NCBI GenBank assembly: GCA_902478885.1
Contig: CABSMS010000106.1
Coordinates: 1-6,090 of the forward strand
DNA length: 6,090 nucleotides
Reading direction: 5' to 3'
DNA from: an uncultured Collinsella sp.
Lineage (GTDB): Bacteria > Actinomycetota > Coriobacteriia > Coriobacteriales > Coriobacteriaceae
This document shows, piece after piece, positions 1 through 5,776 of this stretch. A program made the translations under genes and the position numbers. The notes under the pieces are model-generated. The model worked only from the letters and a program-made list of their open reading frames with translations. It ran no database searches and was not told the origin of the DNA. Each line of letters opens with the position of its first letter. The first letter of the stretch is position 1.

Positions 1-16
1 TGTGTATAAGAGACAG
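1..16. other. Tn5 mosaic-end / Nextera adapter remnant (left end)
   Basis: The first 16 bases, TGTGTATAAGAGACAG, are the inner part of the 19-bp Tn5 mosaic end used in tagmentation libraries. This is residual library sequence, not genome. Genomic sequence starts at about base 17. Confidence 0.97.
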
Positions 17-51
17 CTTGAGGCTCACGCGCGACGGAAAGGAATCGTTGC

Positions 52-1041
52 ATGGATCAGGACAAGACAACCGTGATGGGCGGCTACGGTTCCGCGCAGG
101 CTGGCGATAGCGCCGATGCGACCCGCGTTGTTCCCAACCCCGGTTATACCGACCCCGCCGCGACGCAGCCTTCTGTCGAGCCCACCCGGGTTATGGGCTA
201 TGGCGACACGGCGCAGGATTCTTACGCTGCATCTTCGCAAGGCCCCTATAGCAACGCAGCTCCGGACCCGTTTGATTACGCGCCGCAGGATTCTTATGCC
301 ACCTCGACGCCGAATCCCTATGATGACCTGCCGCAGAATCCCATTCCGCAGCCTCAGCAGACGACGTATATGCCTCGCACGGCGCAGCCTCGCTACGAGT
401 CGCGCCAACCGTATCGCGAGTACCCCAAGTCGATTCCGCAATATGGCGAGGACGAGGAGAAGAAGCCGTCGCGTTCGTCGAGCGTGATCAAGAAGATCCT
501 CATCGTGCTGGCGATCTTCTTTGCGCTGTCGGTTGTGTTTGCCATCGTGTCGGGCATGCTCAACAAGCGAGGGAGTTCAACGGCCGATACCACTGCCGAG
601 CAAACTGAGTCCGCCTCGTCTAGCGCCGTCGATCTGAGCGATATCCCGGGGCAGTACTGGTCCAACGCCAAGAAGATCCTCAAGTCGCGCGGCGCCGATC
701 TTTCGAATGCCGTGGTCCTGACTGATGATGGCTCAACGCCCGTCGTCGATGCCAACTGGGTCGTTACTTCTGCCTACTATAACGACAACGGCAACCTCGA
801 AATTCAACTCACGCACAAGAACAGCTCGGGCAACTCGTCCGACGGCCAAAGCGGTACCGACAGCTCGAGCTCCAATGCGCTGGAGGACTTGAGCAACAAG
901 GCGCAGGAGTTGGGAGACAAGGCGCAAGAGCTGGGCGACACGGCACAAAACCTGGGCGATACCGCGCAGAACTTGGGCGGCTTGGCGACGGATGCCTGGA
1001 ACGCCCTGCAAAACGGCATCTCGGGCGCGCAGGGAAACTAG
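52..1041 (+). CDS. Single-pass membrane protein with TxV-motif N-terminus, PASTA-like domain and heptad-repeat tail
   Basis: 329 aa. The ATG at 52 follows GGAAAGGA (36-43) at good spacing. Residues 1-143 are low complexity, rich in Pro, Tyr, Gln and Asp, and probably cytoplasmic. They carry three similar short motifs: TTVM (6-9), TRVV (24-27) and TRVM (45-48). One membrane helix spans about 149-170, preceded by KK and followed by NKRG. After a Ser/Thr linker, residues 197-256 (IPGQYWSNAKKIL...NWVVTSAYYNDNG...LEIQLTH) have the helix-strand-strand pattern and length of a divergent PASTA domain. The C-terminus has a Ser/Gly linker and four heptads of form [KT]AQ[EN]LG[DG] at 283-310, predicted amphipathic helix. 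TxV-containing tails are known Ser/Thr-kinase or FHA targets in Actinobacteria, so a signalling or envelope-sensing role is inferred. No enzyme domain is visible. Family assignment is tentative; the gene itself is secure. Confidence 0.85.
   Translation: MDQDKTTVMGGYGSAQAGDSADATRVVPNPGYTDPAATQPSVEPTRVMGYGDTAQDSYAASSQGPYSNAAPDPFDYAPQDSYATSTPNPYDDLPQNPIPQPQQTTYMPRTAQPRYESRQPYREYPKSIPQYGEDEEKKPSRSSSVIKKILIVLAIFFALSVVFAIVSGMLNKRGSSTADTTAEQTESASSSAVDLSDIPGQYWSNAKKILKSRGADLSNAVVLTDDGSTPVVDANWVVTSAYYNDNGNLEIQLTHKNSSGNSSDGQSGTDSSSSNALEDLSNKAQELGDKAQELGDTAQNLGDTAQNLGGLATDAWNALQNGISGAQGN
898..981 (+). repeat. 21-bp tandem repeat coding four heptads
   Basis: Four consecutive 21-bp units inside the membrane protein gene encode KAQELGD, KAQELGD, TAQNLGD and TAQNLGG. 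The DNA copies differ at many third positions, so the array is old or kept at protein level rather than a fresh duplication. Ala and Leu recur at fixed heptad positions, which fits an amphipathic helix or coiled coil. Confidence 0.8.
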
Positions 1042-1061
1042 CTGTTAAGCAGGCTACAGCT
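1040..1061. terminator. Weak hairpin between convergent genes
   Basis: AGCTGT (1040-1045) and ACAGCT (1056-1061) can form a 6-bp stem with a 10-nt loop spanning both convergent stop codons in a gap of only 12 bases. Neither side has a real T-run; the minus strand continues AGTTTCCC. It may help end both transcripts but is a poor intrinsic terminator on paper. Confidence 0.25.
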
Positions 1062-2235
1062 GCTCGGCCGGACGGTCGGGCGAGCTAAAGCCCGAGTCAA
1101 ACGTAACGACGCATGAGGCATCGGGTCGGCGCTCATGCACGATGCGCGTGACGAGCTCCAGCAGCTCCTCATCGGATATGTCAAAGCCGTCGGGACGCAC
1201 CAGGTCAAACGAAACGAACCCGTCGTGCTCGTGCAGGTCGTGGATGGAGAGCGCGGGATCGATCTGCATGACGCCGCGCTTGACCCAGCCGCGCAGGTCG
1301 TCGCCGGTTGTCGCGATGGGGTCGCAGTGCAGCGTGATACCAATGCCCATCTGGCGCTTGATGTCGTGCTCGATGGTGTCCAGAATCTCGTGGTGCTCAA
1401 ACGCGTCGCCCTCGCCGGGCATCTCCACGTGGGCGCTGGCAAACTGACGACCAGGGCCGTAGTCGTGCACCATCAGGTCGTGTGTGCCCAAGACCTGCGG
1501 ATAGGACATGATTTTGTCGCGGATTGCCTGGACGAGCTTGGGGTCGGGCGCTTGCCCCAACAGCGGGCTGATGGCGTCGCGCACTAGGCCCATGCCGCTG
1601 ATGCAGATGAAGATGCCCACGCCAAGGCCTGCCCAGCCATCGAGGTCAAAGCCGGTCGTCTGCGAAATAAGCGCTGCGGCCAGGACCGAGGCCGAGGCAA
1701 TGACGTCGTTTTTGGAGTCCTGCGCTGTGGCGATGAGCGTCTCGGAATCGATGCGGTTACCCAGTGCGCGGTTGAACGCGGCCATCCAGAATTTGACGAG
1801 CATGGACAGAACAAGGGCGGCCATGGAGAGCGCCGAATACACGGTGGGCGAGGGCTTGATGATCTTGGTGACCGACTCGAGGATCAGGTTGATGCCGACG
1901 GCGCAAACCAGGACAGCGACGAACAGGCCGGCTAGGTACTCATAGCGGCCGTGACCGTAGGGGTGGCCTTCGTCTGCCGGGCGGCTGGCAAGGCGGAACC
2001 CGAGCAGGCTCACGATGTTGCTCGAGGCGTCGGAAAGGTTGTTGAAGGCATCGGCGATAAGCGAGATGGAGCCCGCGAGCAGGCCCGTGATGCCCTTGGC
2101 TAGGCACAGGGTGATGTTGAGGCCAATGCAAATGAGGCTTGCGGCAAAGCCCGCGTTGGTGCGACAAGTTGTATCGACCGGCTCGCCCTCGCTGCCGGGA
2201 ACAAGCGTATGTACCAGCCGATTTACAAATAGCAT
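1054..2235 (-). CDS. Cation diffusion facilitator (CDF) transporter, probable Mn2+ exporter, with extended C-terminus
   Basis: 393 aa. I chose the ATG at 2235 because GAGGAG (2248-2243) precedes it by 7 nt; an in-frame start 18 codons upstream (2289) lacks this. Six membrane helices lie at about 30-53, 57-80, 102-125, 134-155, 176-192 and 200-218. Diagnostic features are SLIADAFNNLSDASSN in helix 2, the HPYGHGRYEYL loop (91-101) and QDSKNDVIAS in helix 5. The metal-site pairs are N65/D69 and D173/D177 (NxxxD, DxxxD). Zinc-type CDFs usually have His in these pairs, while Asn/Asp sites are described for MntE-like Mn exporters, so Mn2+ efflux by proton antiport is the best guess. Residues about 229-307 are the usual cytoplasmic dimerisation domain. 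A further 80 residues follow and look like a second copy of it: HDLxxHD occurs at 252-258 and again at 332-338. The gene is convergent with the membrane protein gene and divergent from the zinc-ribbon gene. Confidence 0.93.
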   Translation of the reverse strand: MLFVNRLVHTLVPGSEGEPVDTTCRTNAGFAASLICIGLNITLCLAKGITGLLAGSISLIADAFNNLSDASSNIVSLLGFRLASRPADEGHPYGHGRYEYLAGLFVAVLVCAVGINLILESVTKIIKPSPTVYSALSMAALVLSMLVKFWMAAFNRALGNRIDSETLIATAQDSKNDVIASASVLAAALISQTTGFDLDGWAGLGVGIFICISGMGLVRDAISPLLGQAPDPKLVQAIRDKIMSYPQVLGTHDLMVHDYGPGRQFASAHVEMPGEGDAFEHHEILDTIEHDIKRQMGIGITLHCDPIATTGDDLRGWVKRGVMQIDPALSIHDLHEHDGFVSFDLVRPDGFDISDEELLELVTRIVHERRPDASCVVTFDSGFSSPDRPAEQL

Positions 2236-2242
2236 GGCGTAT

Positions 2243-2248
2243 CTCCTC
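2243..2248 (-). promoter_or_regulatory. Shine-Dalgarno deciding the CDF start
   Basis: GAGGAG on the minus strand, 7 nt before the ATG at 2235. It favours this start over the in-frame upstream codon at 2289. Confidence 0.8.
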
Positions 2249-2282
2249 GCATTCTCGTTAAGGGGATAGTGTAGCTCGCATG

Positions 2283-2297
2283 GGCGCACCGTGCGCC
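2283..2297. promoter_or_regulatory. Perfect inverted repeat, candidate operator for the CDF gene
   Basis: GGCGCAC-C-GTGCGCC is a perfect 7-bp dyad with a 1-base centre, 48 bases upstream of the CDF start. A possible minus-strand -10 box (TACACT, 2273-2268) lies 9 bases nearer the gene, so the dyad would cover the expected -35 region, as a repressor or MerR-type site would. No T-run follows on either strand, which argues against a terminator. A link to metal control is inferred only from the neighbouring gene. Confidence 0.35.
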
Positions 2298-2405
2298 GGT
2301 GCTCAGAAAATGCAGCAATGGTCTGCCCGCGCTAACGAGTGGGGCTTCTTGTCTGACCGAGTGCTCCATTTTGGGCCACATGGGTATGGGCATGTACCTG
2401 TTTGC

Positions 2406-2424
2406 TCGACATACTTAATGTCGA
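2406..2424. promoter_or_regulatory. Perfect inverted repeat upstream of the zinc-ribbon gene
   Basis: TCGACAT-ACTTA-ATGTCGA has perfect 7-bp arms and a 5-base AT-rich centre. It ends 12 bases before the Shine-Dalgarno and 28 bases before the ATG. Size, symmetry and place fit an operator over the promoter or start region, or a 5'-leader hairpin. I found no convincing -35/-10 pair nearby. Confidence 0.4.
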
Positions 2425-2436
2425 CAGCCCCTGTGC

Positions 2437-2444
2437 AAAGGAGG
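2437..2444 (+). promoter_or_regulatory. Strong Shine-Dalgarno deciding the zinc-ribbon gene start
   Basis: AAAGGAGG, a near-perfect anti-16S match, lies 8 nt before the ATG at 2453. It rules in this start over the in-frame TTG at 2402, which would also place the dyad at 2406-2424 inside the coding sequence. Confidence 0.85.
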
Positions 2445-2452
2445 ACGTTTCC

Positions 2453-3790
2453 ATGGACGAGATGTTTGCCATTAAATGTCAAAACTGCGGCGGCCCTATG
2501 TACTCGCACCAGGCTAGGTGCAGCTTTGAGTGCGCCTATTGCGGTGCGGTCATTCCGTGGCAGGCGGACGCCGGAGAGCCCAAGAGCGCTTTGGGCATTC
2601 GCCATACGCCGTTGACGGTGGTGGATGGACTGCTCAAGCTCACACATGTGTCGCAACTCGAGCGCCCGGAGGACCCGGACTGGTATTTCTTCAATTCGTG
2701 CTGGCGCAATCAGTCGGTCCTGGAACATCTGCTGTGGGAGGATCGCGGCACGGCGCAGGAGTTTCAAGAGGCCACGCATGTGAGCATTCCTTGCCCCTTC
2801 TGCGGAGCGTCCTTTGAGGGCGAGTCAACGCAGCGTGTGTTTGAGTGCCCGTCCTGCGGCAATAAGATCGGCATTGCGGACCTGCTCAAGCCGGGGACGT
2901 TTAGCAAGCGCCTGACCATGGGCGTTGGTGCGGAGTATGTGCCCGAGCAGGGTATTCCCTGCGAAATCTCGCCGCAGCAGGCACGTGCCAACGCGCTGCA
3001 GCTGGTGCGCCAGTACCCCGACGCCTTTGCCGGGCACGACGTGGAAGACGCGATCCAAAACGACATGATGCTCTTCTATTTCCCCATGGCGCTGGCGGAC
3101 TTGCTCATGATGGCGAGCTTCCCGGGCAAGGGCCTGAGCAAGGAGACCTTGGTGTACTACGAGGTGCTCGACTGGGCATACCCCAGGGCAAACTACCTGG
3201 ACGTTCGCCTCATGGGCATTTTGGAGCCGTGGGACTTTGCCAAGGTCGGGCCGTTCGATCCCGCCATGCAGGAAGGCGACTTCCGCGTCGTCTCCGTCGA
3301 TGCGTCTACCAAGGACCAGGTGGTCATTGATAAGTTGGCGCTCGACGTTGCGGGCAACGACGCCGAGGCGGTACTGGGGCTCAATAAAAAGAGCATTCGC
3401 ATGTGGGCGCGCAAGGCCCGCAAACATAAGGACGGCCTGGTGATGGTGCCGGTCTACTTTGTCGATCGTCCGGCGACAGACGGCCGCGATGGCGAGCAGG
3501 TGCGCATTGCCGTAAACGGCCAGACGGGCCGCGCGGCCGCGGTGGTGTTTAGCGACAAGCGCGAAACGCACGTCGTGGCGCCGCTCAATCCGAGCCTGCA
3601 TCTGTCCGGTGAGAGCACCGTGCATGCCACGCCCATCGAGGTCAAATACGTTAAGTCGCCGTTTCTGTACCAGATCGTGCGCCGTGGAGGCGGCGAGCAA
3701 CCGCGCCAGGTTGCGGCCGCCGTCGAGGGTTCCTGCCGAGAGGAGAAGCCCAAACGCAAGGGCTTGCTCGCTGCGATCTTTGGGAAGTAG
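2453..3790 (+). CDS. Protein with two TFIIB-type zinc ribbons, unknown function
   Basis: 445 aa, ATG at 2453 with AAAGGAGG 8 nt upstream. Two zinc ribbons have the same C-x2-C-x14-C-x2-C spacing: C9, C12, C27, C30 (KCQNCGG...CAYCGA) and C114, C117, C132, C135 (PCPFCGA...CPSCGN). About 310 residues without a membrane helix or recognised catalytic motif follow. Near the C-terminus, MVPVYFVD followed by a basic/acidic loop and RIAVNGQTGRAA (NGQTG at 355-359) resembles a strand pair ('...PVW...Y...F.NGQTGK') seen in bacterial zinc-ribbon proteins annotated only as TFIIB-type zinc ribbon-containing. The end, KPKRKGLLAAIFGK, is basic then hydrophobic and could touch membrane or RNA. Expected to be cytoplasmic and zinc-binding, perhaps a nucleic-acid or protein adaptor; that is inference. 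It is divergent from the CDF gene, but no functional tie is shown. Confidence 0.88.
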   Translation: MDEMFAIKCQNCGGPMYSHQARCSFECAYCGAVIPWQADAGEPKSALGIRHTPLTVVDGLLKLTHVSQLERPEDPDWYFFNSCWRNQSVLEHLLWEDRGTAQEFQEATHVSIPCPFCGASFEGESTQRVFECPSCGNKIGIADLLKPGTFSKRLTMGVGAEYVPEQGIPCEISPQQARANALQLVRQYPDAFAGHDVEDAIQNDMMLFYFPMALADLLMMASFPGKGLSKETLVYYEVLDWAYPRANYLDVRLMGILEPWDFAKVGPFDPAMQEGDFRVVSVDASTKDQVVIDKLALDVAGNDAEAVLGLNKKSIRMWARKARKHKDGLVMVPVYFVDRPATDGRDGEQVRIAVNGQTGRAAAVVFSDKRETHVVAPLNPSLHLSGESTVHATPIEVKYVKSPFLYQIVRRGGGEQPRQVAAAVEGSCREEKPKRKGLLAAIFGK

Positions 3791-3804
3791 GGAAGCGCAG
3801 CACG

Positions 3805-3835
3805 GGACGGCTTGCAGGCGTGCGGGCTGCCGTCC
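3805..3835 (+). terminator. Hairpin just after the zinc-ribbon gene
   Basis: GGACGGC (3805-3811) pairs perfectly with GCCGTCC (3829-3835), with a 17-nt loop that can form a small inner stem (GCA/TGC). It starts 14 bases after the stop codon. The downstream bases GGTAGTTTGG give a poor U-tract, so it may be a weak terminator or a 3'-end stabiliser. Confidence 0.35.
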
Positions 3836-3870
3836 GGTAGTTTGGCAGGGGGTAGATGTAAATAAACGGT

Positions 3871-4008
3871 GGACCGGCTGCAAAAGGGCCGCCTCGCTGG
3901 GCAAGATCAGGTTGTGCCACGGAACCCGCTCCTCAGTTAGTTACACTTCGGAAGCGCGGGCAACGCAGGTGCAAGTGTCTTGAGGGCCGGCTGCAACCGG
4001 TCCTTTTC
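3871..4008 (+). ncRNA. Candidate small structured RNA
   Basis: There is no intact gene here, but there is strong pairing. GGACCGG (3871-3877) is the exact complement of CCGGTCC (3997-4003), which would close a 133-nt RNA. Inside, GTTG (3911-3914) and CCCGC (3925-3929) pair with the continuous stretch GCGGG-CAAC (3956-3964), leaving a 10-nt bulge. CAAG/CTTG makes a further small hairpin near 3973-3982. An AT-rich stretch with TAAATA (3859-3864) sits 6 bases before the proposed 5' end as a possible -10; no good -35 is seen. The 3' end is a good intrinsic terminator. CCGGCTGCAA occurs twice (3874-3883, 3987-3996), so 5' and 3' copies compete for the same 3' strand. I do not recognise SRP RNA, tmRNA, RNase P RNA, a T-box or a common riboswitch. 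It could simply be the 3' UTR of the zinc-ribbon gene. Confidence 0.35.
3984..4008 (+). terminator. Intrinsic terminator, plus strand
   Basis: GGGCCGG (3984-3990) pairs with CCGGTCC (3997-4003) through 7 bp including one G-U, with loop CTGCAA, followed directly by TTTTCT. This ends transcription coming from the zinc-ribbon gene, or that of the candidate small RNA. Confidence 0.7.
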
Positions 4009-4030
4009 TGTGGCAGCCAATGGGCCCACA

Positions 4031-4179
4031 TCAGACGAAGGTCGCGTTTTTGCCTGTCAGGTCACGCTCTCCAGCTACGGCTAGAATGTCGTCGCCGGCG
4101 TCCATGACCGGTATTGTTTCGTAGCGTGCGTCGCAACCGTGAGTGCGCCTGCGACGGCTGCGGTGGTATCGGTCGCAAC
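4031..4179 (-). pseudogene. Frameshifted CBS-domain remnant
   Basis: On the minus strand, downstream of the nuclease stop, the translation VATDTTAAVAGALTVATHA (codons from 4179) is followed, after a frame change near 4126-4133, by ARYETIPVMDAGDDILAV then AGERDLTGKNATFV and a TGA at 4031-4033. The second part fits a CBS strand-helix pattern position by position: IPVMD...ILAVAGERDL against the family form LPVVD..G.LVGIVT.RDL. The first part fits the CBS opening V..DTT..EA. Together they make about one CBS motif of roughly 50 residues, with no start codon of its own and no room for a gene upstream, since the intact nuclease lies there. CBS motifs bind adenosyl nucleotides in many proteins; the parent gene cannot be told. 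Likely the decayed 3' end of a gene whose front was lost or displaced when the nuclease gene arrived. Confidence 0.4.
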
Positions 4180-4185
4180 GTGCTG

Positions 4186-5235
4186 CTACCCTTGCGCTTC
4201 GCCATTGGTCGCTTCGTTGATGGCGCGGTACTCGGCACTCAGCTCGCGCGCCAGCTCTTCCTTGCTTGGAAGATACGGCAGGTATTTGGCGGCAAACACT
4301 TGGTCGTTGTCTTCGGGCAGCGTGTACTCGACAATCGAGTCGCTTTTGTCCGCGCAGAGCACGATGCCTATGGGCGGATTGTCGCCTTCGTTCATGAGCT
4401 CGCGCGTGTAGTAGTTCACATACATTTGCATCTGGCCCAGGTCCTGATGCGTAAGGTCATCGGTCTTAAGGTCGATGAGCACGAAGCAGCGCATCAGATA
4501 GTTGTAAAACACAAGGTCAATATAGAAATGGCGCCCATCAAAAGTGATGCGCTTTTGGCGCGCCTCGAAAGCGAAACCACGGCCAAGCTCCAGCAGGAAC
4601 TTCTGAAGATGCGTGATGAGCGCCTGCTCTAGATCGCTCTCGCGAAACGCAGCATCGTCCGAGAAACCTAAAAACTCCAGTACATATGGGTCGCGGATGA
4701 TATCCTCGGGGCGACGAGCCGGGGCGCTCTTTTGGATTTCCTGGGTGACGGCCTCCTTGTCCTTGCTGGCAAGCAGGCGCTCGCGGAACATGGTGTTGAT
4801 CTGGCGCTCGAGCTGACGCGTGCTCCAGCGAGAATCGGCGCATTCGTTCATGTACCAGGCGCGAGCATCAGGGTCGGGAATGCGCATCAACCTGCGGTAA
4901 TGAGTCCAGCTCAATTCGCTACGCAGTGCGTCGCGAATTGGAAACGCAAGAAAGAACTGACGCATATTGCGAAGGTTTGCGATGCCAAAGCCTCTTCCGA
5001 AATCCGCGGTAAGCCTTCTAGAGAGGCCCGCAATCAATGCCTCTCCATATGCTGCGCGCTCCTCTCCGCCCTGCTCATCAACAATGCTCTTACCGATCTC
5101 CCAATACGCCTCAACCATCGCAAAGTTAACGGCGGTATAGGCCTTGTCGCGAGCGGCGTTGAGAATCGAGGAAACCTGCTTGTAAAAACCTTCGGGCACG
5201 ATTGCCGATTCTCCACGGTTTACCAGTTCGCCCAT
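4186..5235 (-). CDS. yhcG: PDDEXK nuclease domain-containing protein, YhcG/DUF1016 family
   Basis: 349 aa from the ATG at 5235; the preceding GTG (5238) is an alternative start. The ribosome site is weak (GGGG at 5247-5244). The N-terminal DUF1016 domain (about 15-152) has typical family signatures: VEAYWEIGKSIVDEQ, AAYGEALIAGLSRRLTADFG, NLRNMRQFFLAFP and SWTHYRRLMRI. RDPYVLEFLGF opens the C-terminal nuclease domain (about 178-345). The PD-(D/E)xK core is intact: FYIDLVFYN with D240, then FVLIDLKTDD with D255 and K257, and GQMQMYV with Q268 in the following helix. Length is normal for the family. Relatives are predicted DNA nucleases often found near restriction-modification and other defence genes and scattered by transfer; here no partner gene is visible. 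Its 3' side abuts a broken CBS remnant, which supports acquisition. DNA cleavage is predicted from the fold, not shown. Divergent from the PH-like gene. Confidence 0.93.
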   Translation of the reverse strand: MGELVNRGESAIVPEGFYKQVSSILNAARDKAYTAVNFAMVEAYWEIGKSIVDEQGGEERAAYGEALIAGLSRRLTADFGRGFGIANLRNMRQFFLAFPIRDALRSELSWTHYRRLMRIPDPDARAWYMNECADSRWSTRQLERQINTMFRERLLASKDKEAVTQEIQKSAPARRPEDIIRDPYVLEFLGFSDDAAFRESDLEQALITHLQKFLLELGRGFAFEARQKRITFDGRHFYIDLVFYNYLMRCFVLIDLKTDDLTHQDLGQMQMYVNYYTRELMNEGDNPPIGIVLCADKSDSIVEYTLPEDNDQVFAAKYLPYLPSKEELARELSAEYRAINEATNGEAQG

Positions 5236-5328
5236 CACTGTCGCCCCACTTTCCTCTTGTGGAATGCATCTTTATCGCATTTAGTTTAAAGCCTCGCGCG
5301 GACACGAATTGCTGTGCTGTCTGGCACC

Positions 5329-5358
5329 TTCGCATGGGAGCCTTGCGGTGACTAAAAT
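5329..5358 (+). promoter_or_regulatory. Candidate promoter for the PH-like gene
   Basis: TTCGCA (5329-5334) and TAAAAT (5353-5358) are separated by 18 bases and match the sigma70-type consensus at 4/6 and 5/6. The start site would be about 5365, giving a leader of about 40 nt. A second possible -10, TATAGA (5364-5369), has only a 15-base spacer to TTGCGG. Confidence 0.45.
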
Positions 5359-5404
5359 GTGGCTATAGAGGCAGTTTTAACGAACCTCATTGGGGGTGGC
5401 GCAT

Positions 5405-5674
5405 GTGGACAACAACACTTTGCTGTTCCAGGACAAAGGTTCGGGCAGCTTTAAAGACGTCAGGATCTACCCTAACCGTATCGAGGTGCTCAAGAAGGGC
5501 ACGTTTGGTGGCAAGCATACCGAGATTGTTTACCTTAAGGACATTACGGGCGTTAACAGGATCAAGGGCCGCAATGTTTTTCTGCGCAACAGGCTGTTGA
5601 CCGCCTGTGTCTTTAGCCTGAGCAGCCGCTCCCAGGCCCAGGAATTTGTGAACGCGCTGAACATGGTGATGTAG
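5405..5674 (+). CDS. Small PH-like domain protein
   Basis: 89 aa from the GTG at 5405, chosen because GGGGGTGG (5392-5399) precedes it by 5 nt; in-frame TTG (5390) and GTG (5396) starts have no ribosome site. The whole protein fits a bacterial PH-like (bPH) fold: strands around FKDVRIYPNRIEVLKK and KHTEIVYLKDITGVNRI, a strand pair around NVFLRN and TACVFSLSS, and a C-terminal helix SQAQEFVNALNMV. There is no signal peptide or membrane helix, so it should be cytoplasmic. Such domains bind proteins or lipids rather than catalyse, and stand-alone copies are common hypothetical proteins in Firmicutes and Actinobacteria. It is transcribed away from the nuclease gene across a 169-bp gap and looks like a single-gene unit. 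Function unknown. Confidence 0.75.
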   Translation: MDNNTLLFQDKGSGSFKDVRIYPNRIEVLKKGTFGGKHTEIVYLKDITGVNRIKGRNVFLRNRLLTACVFSLSSRSQAQEFVNALNMVM

Positions 5675-5717
5675 CCGACGTCGGCGTTCGGGCCAGACTT
5701 ACGCCCGTGCATCTGGC
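5674..5717. other. Palindrome and hairpin after the PH-like gene
   Basis: GCCGACGTCGGC (5674-5685) is a perfect 12-bp palindrome starting on the last base of the stop codon. GCCAGA (5692-5697) and TCTGGC (5712-5717) form a second 6-bp stem with a 14-nt loop. Neither is followed by T-rich sequence, so these are not classical intrinsic terminators. The rest of 5675-5844 holds no gene that I can see. Confidence 0.35.
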
Positions 5718-5776
5718 GGCACGGTGGCTGGTCGTTCAACCTGCGAGGCGTCCTTTATGAGCTGATCCCTCATGTC

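Noticed and set aside
2402..2452. Upstream TTG start for the zinc-ribbon gene
   Set aside because: No ribosome site precedes it, the extra 17 codons show no conserved pattern, and the AAAGGAGG before the ATG at 2453 is far stronger.
2825..3904. Long minus-strand open frame of 359 codons
   Set aside because: It lies antisense to the zinc-ribbon gene, which has a strong ribosome site, eight spaced Cys ligands and recognisable sequence. The antisense frame shows no domain and is an effect of GC-rich codon use.
3911..3930. T-box-like string around GGAACCCGC in the candidate RNA
   Set aside because: The conserved T-box TGGNACCGCG core is not present and no aminoacyl-tRNA synthetase or amino-acid gene lies downstream on the plus strand.
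4114..4632. Plus-strand frame of 172 codons over the nuclease 3' end
   Set aside because: It is antisense to conserved nuclease-domain residues including the catalytic motif, with no ribosome site or recognisable domain.
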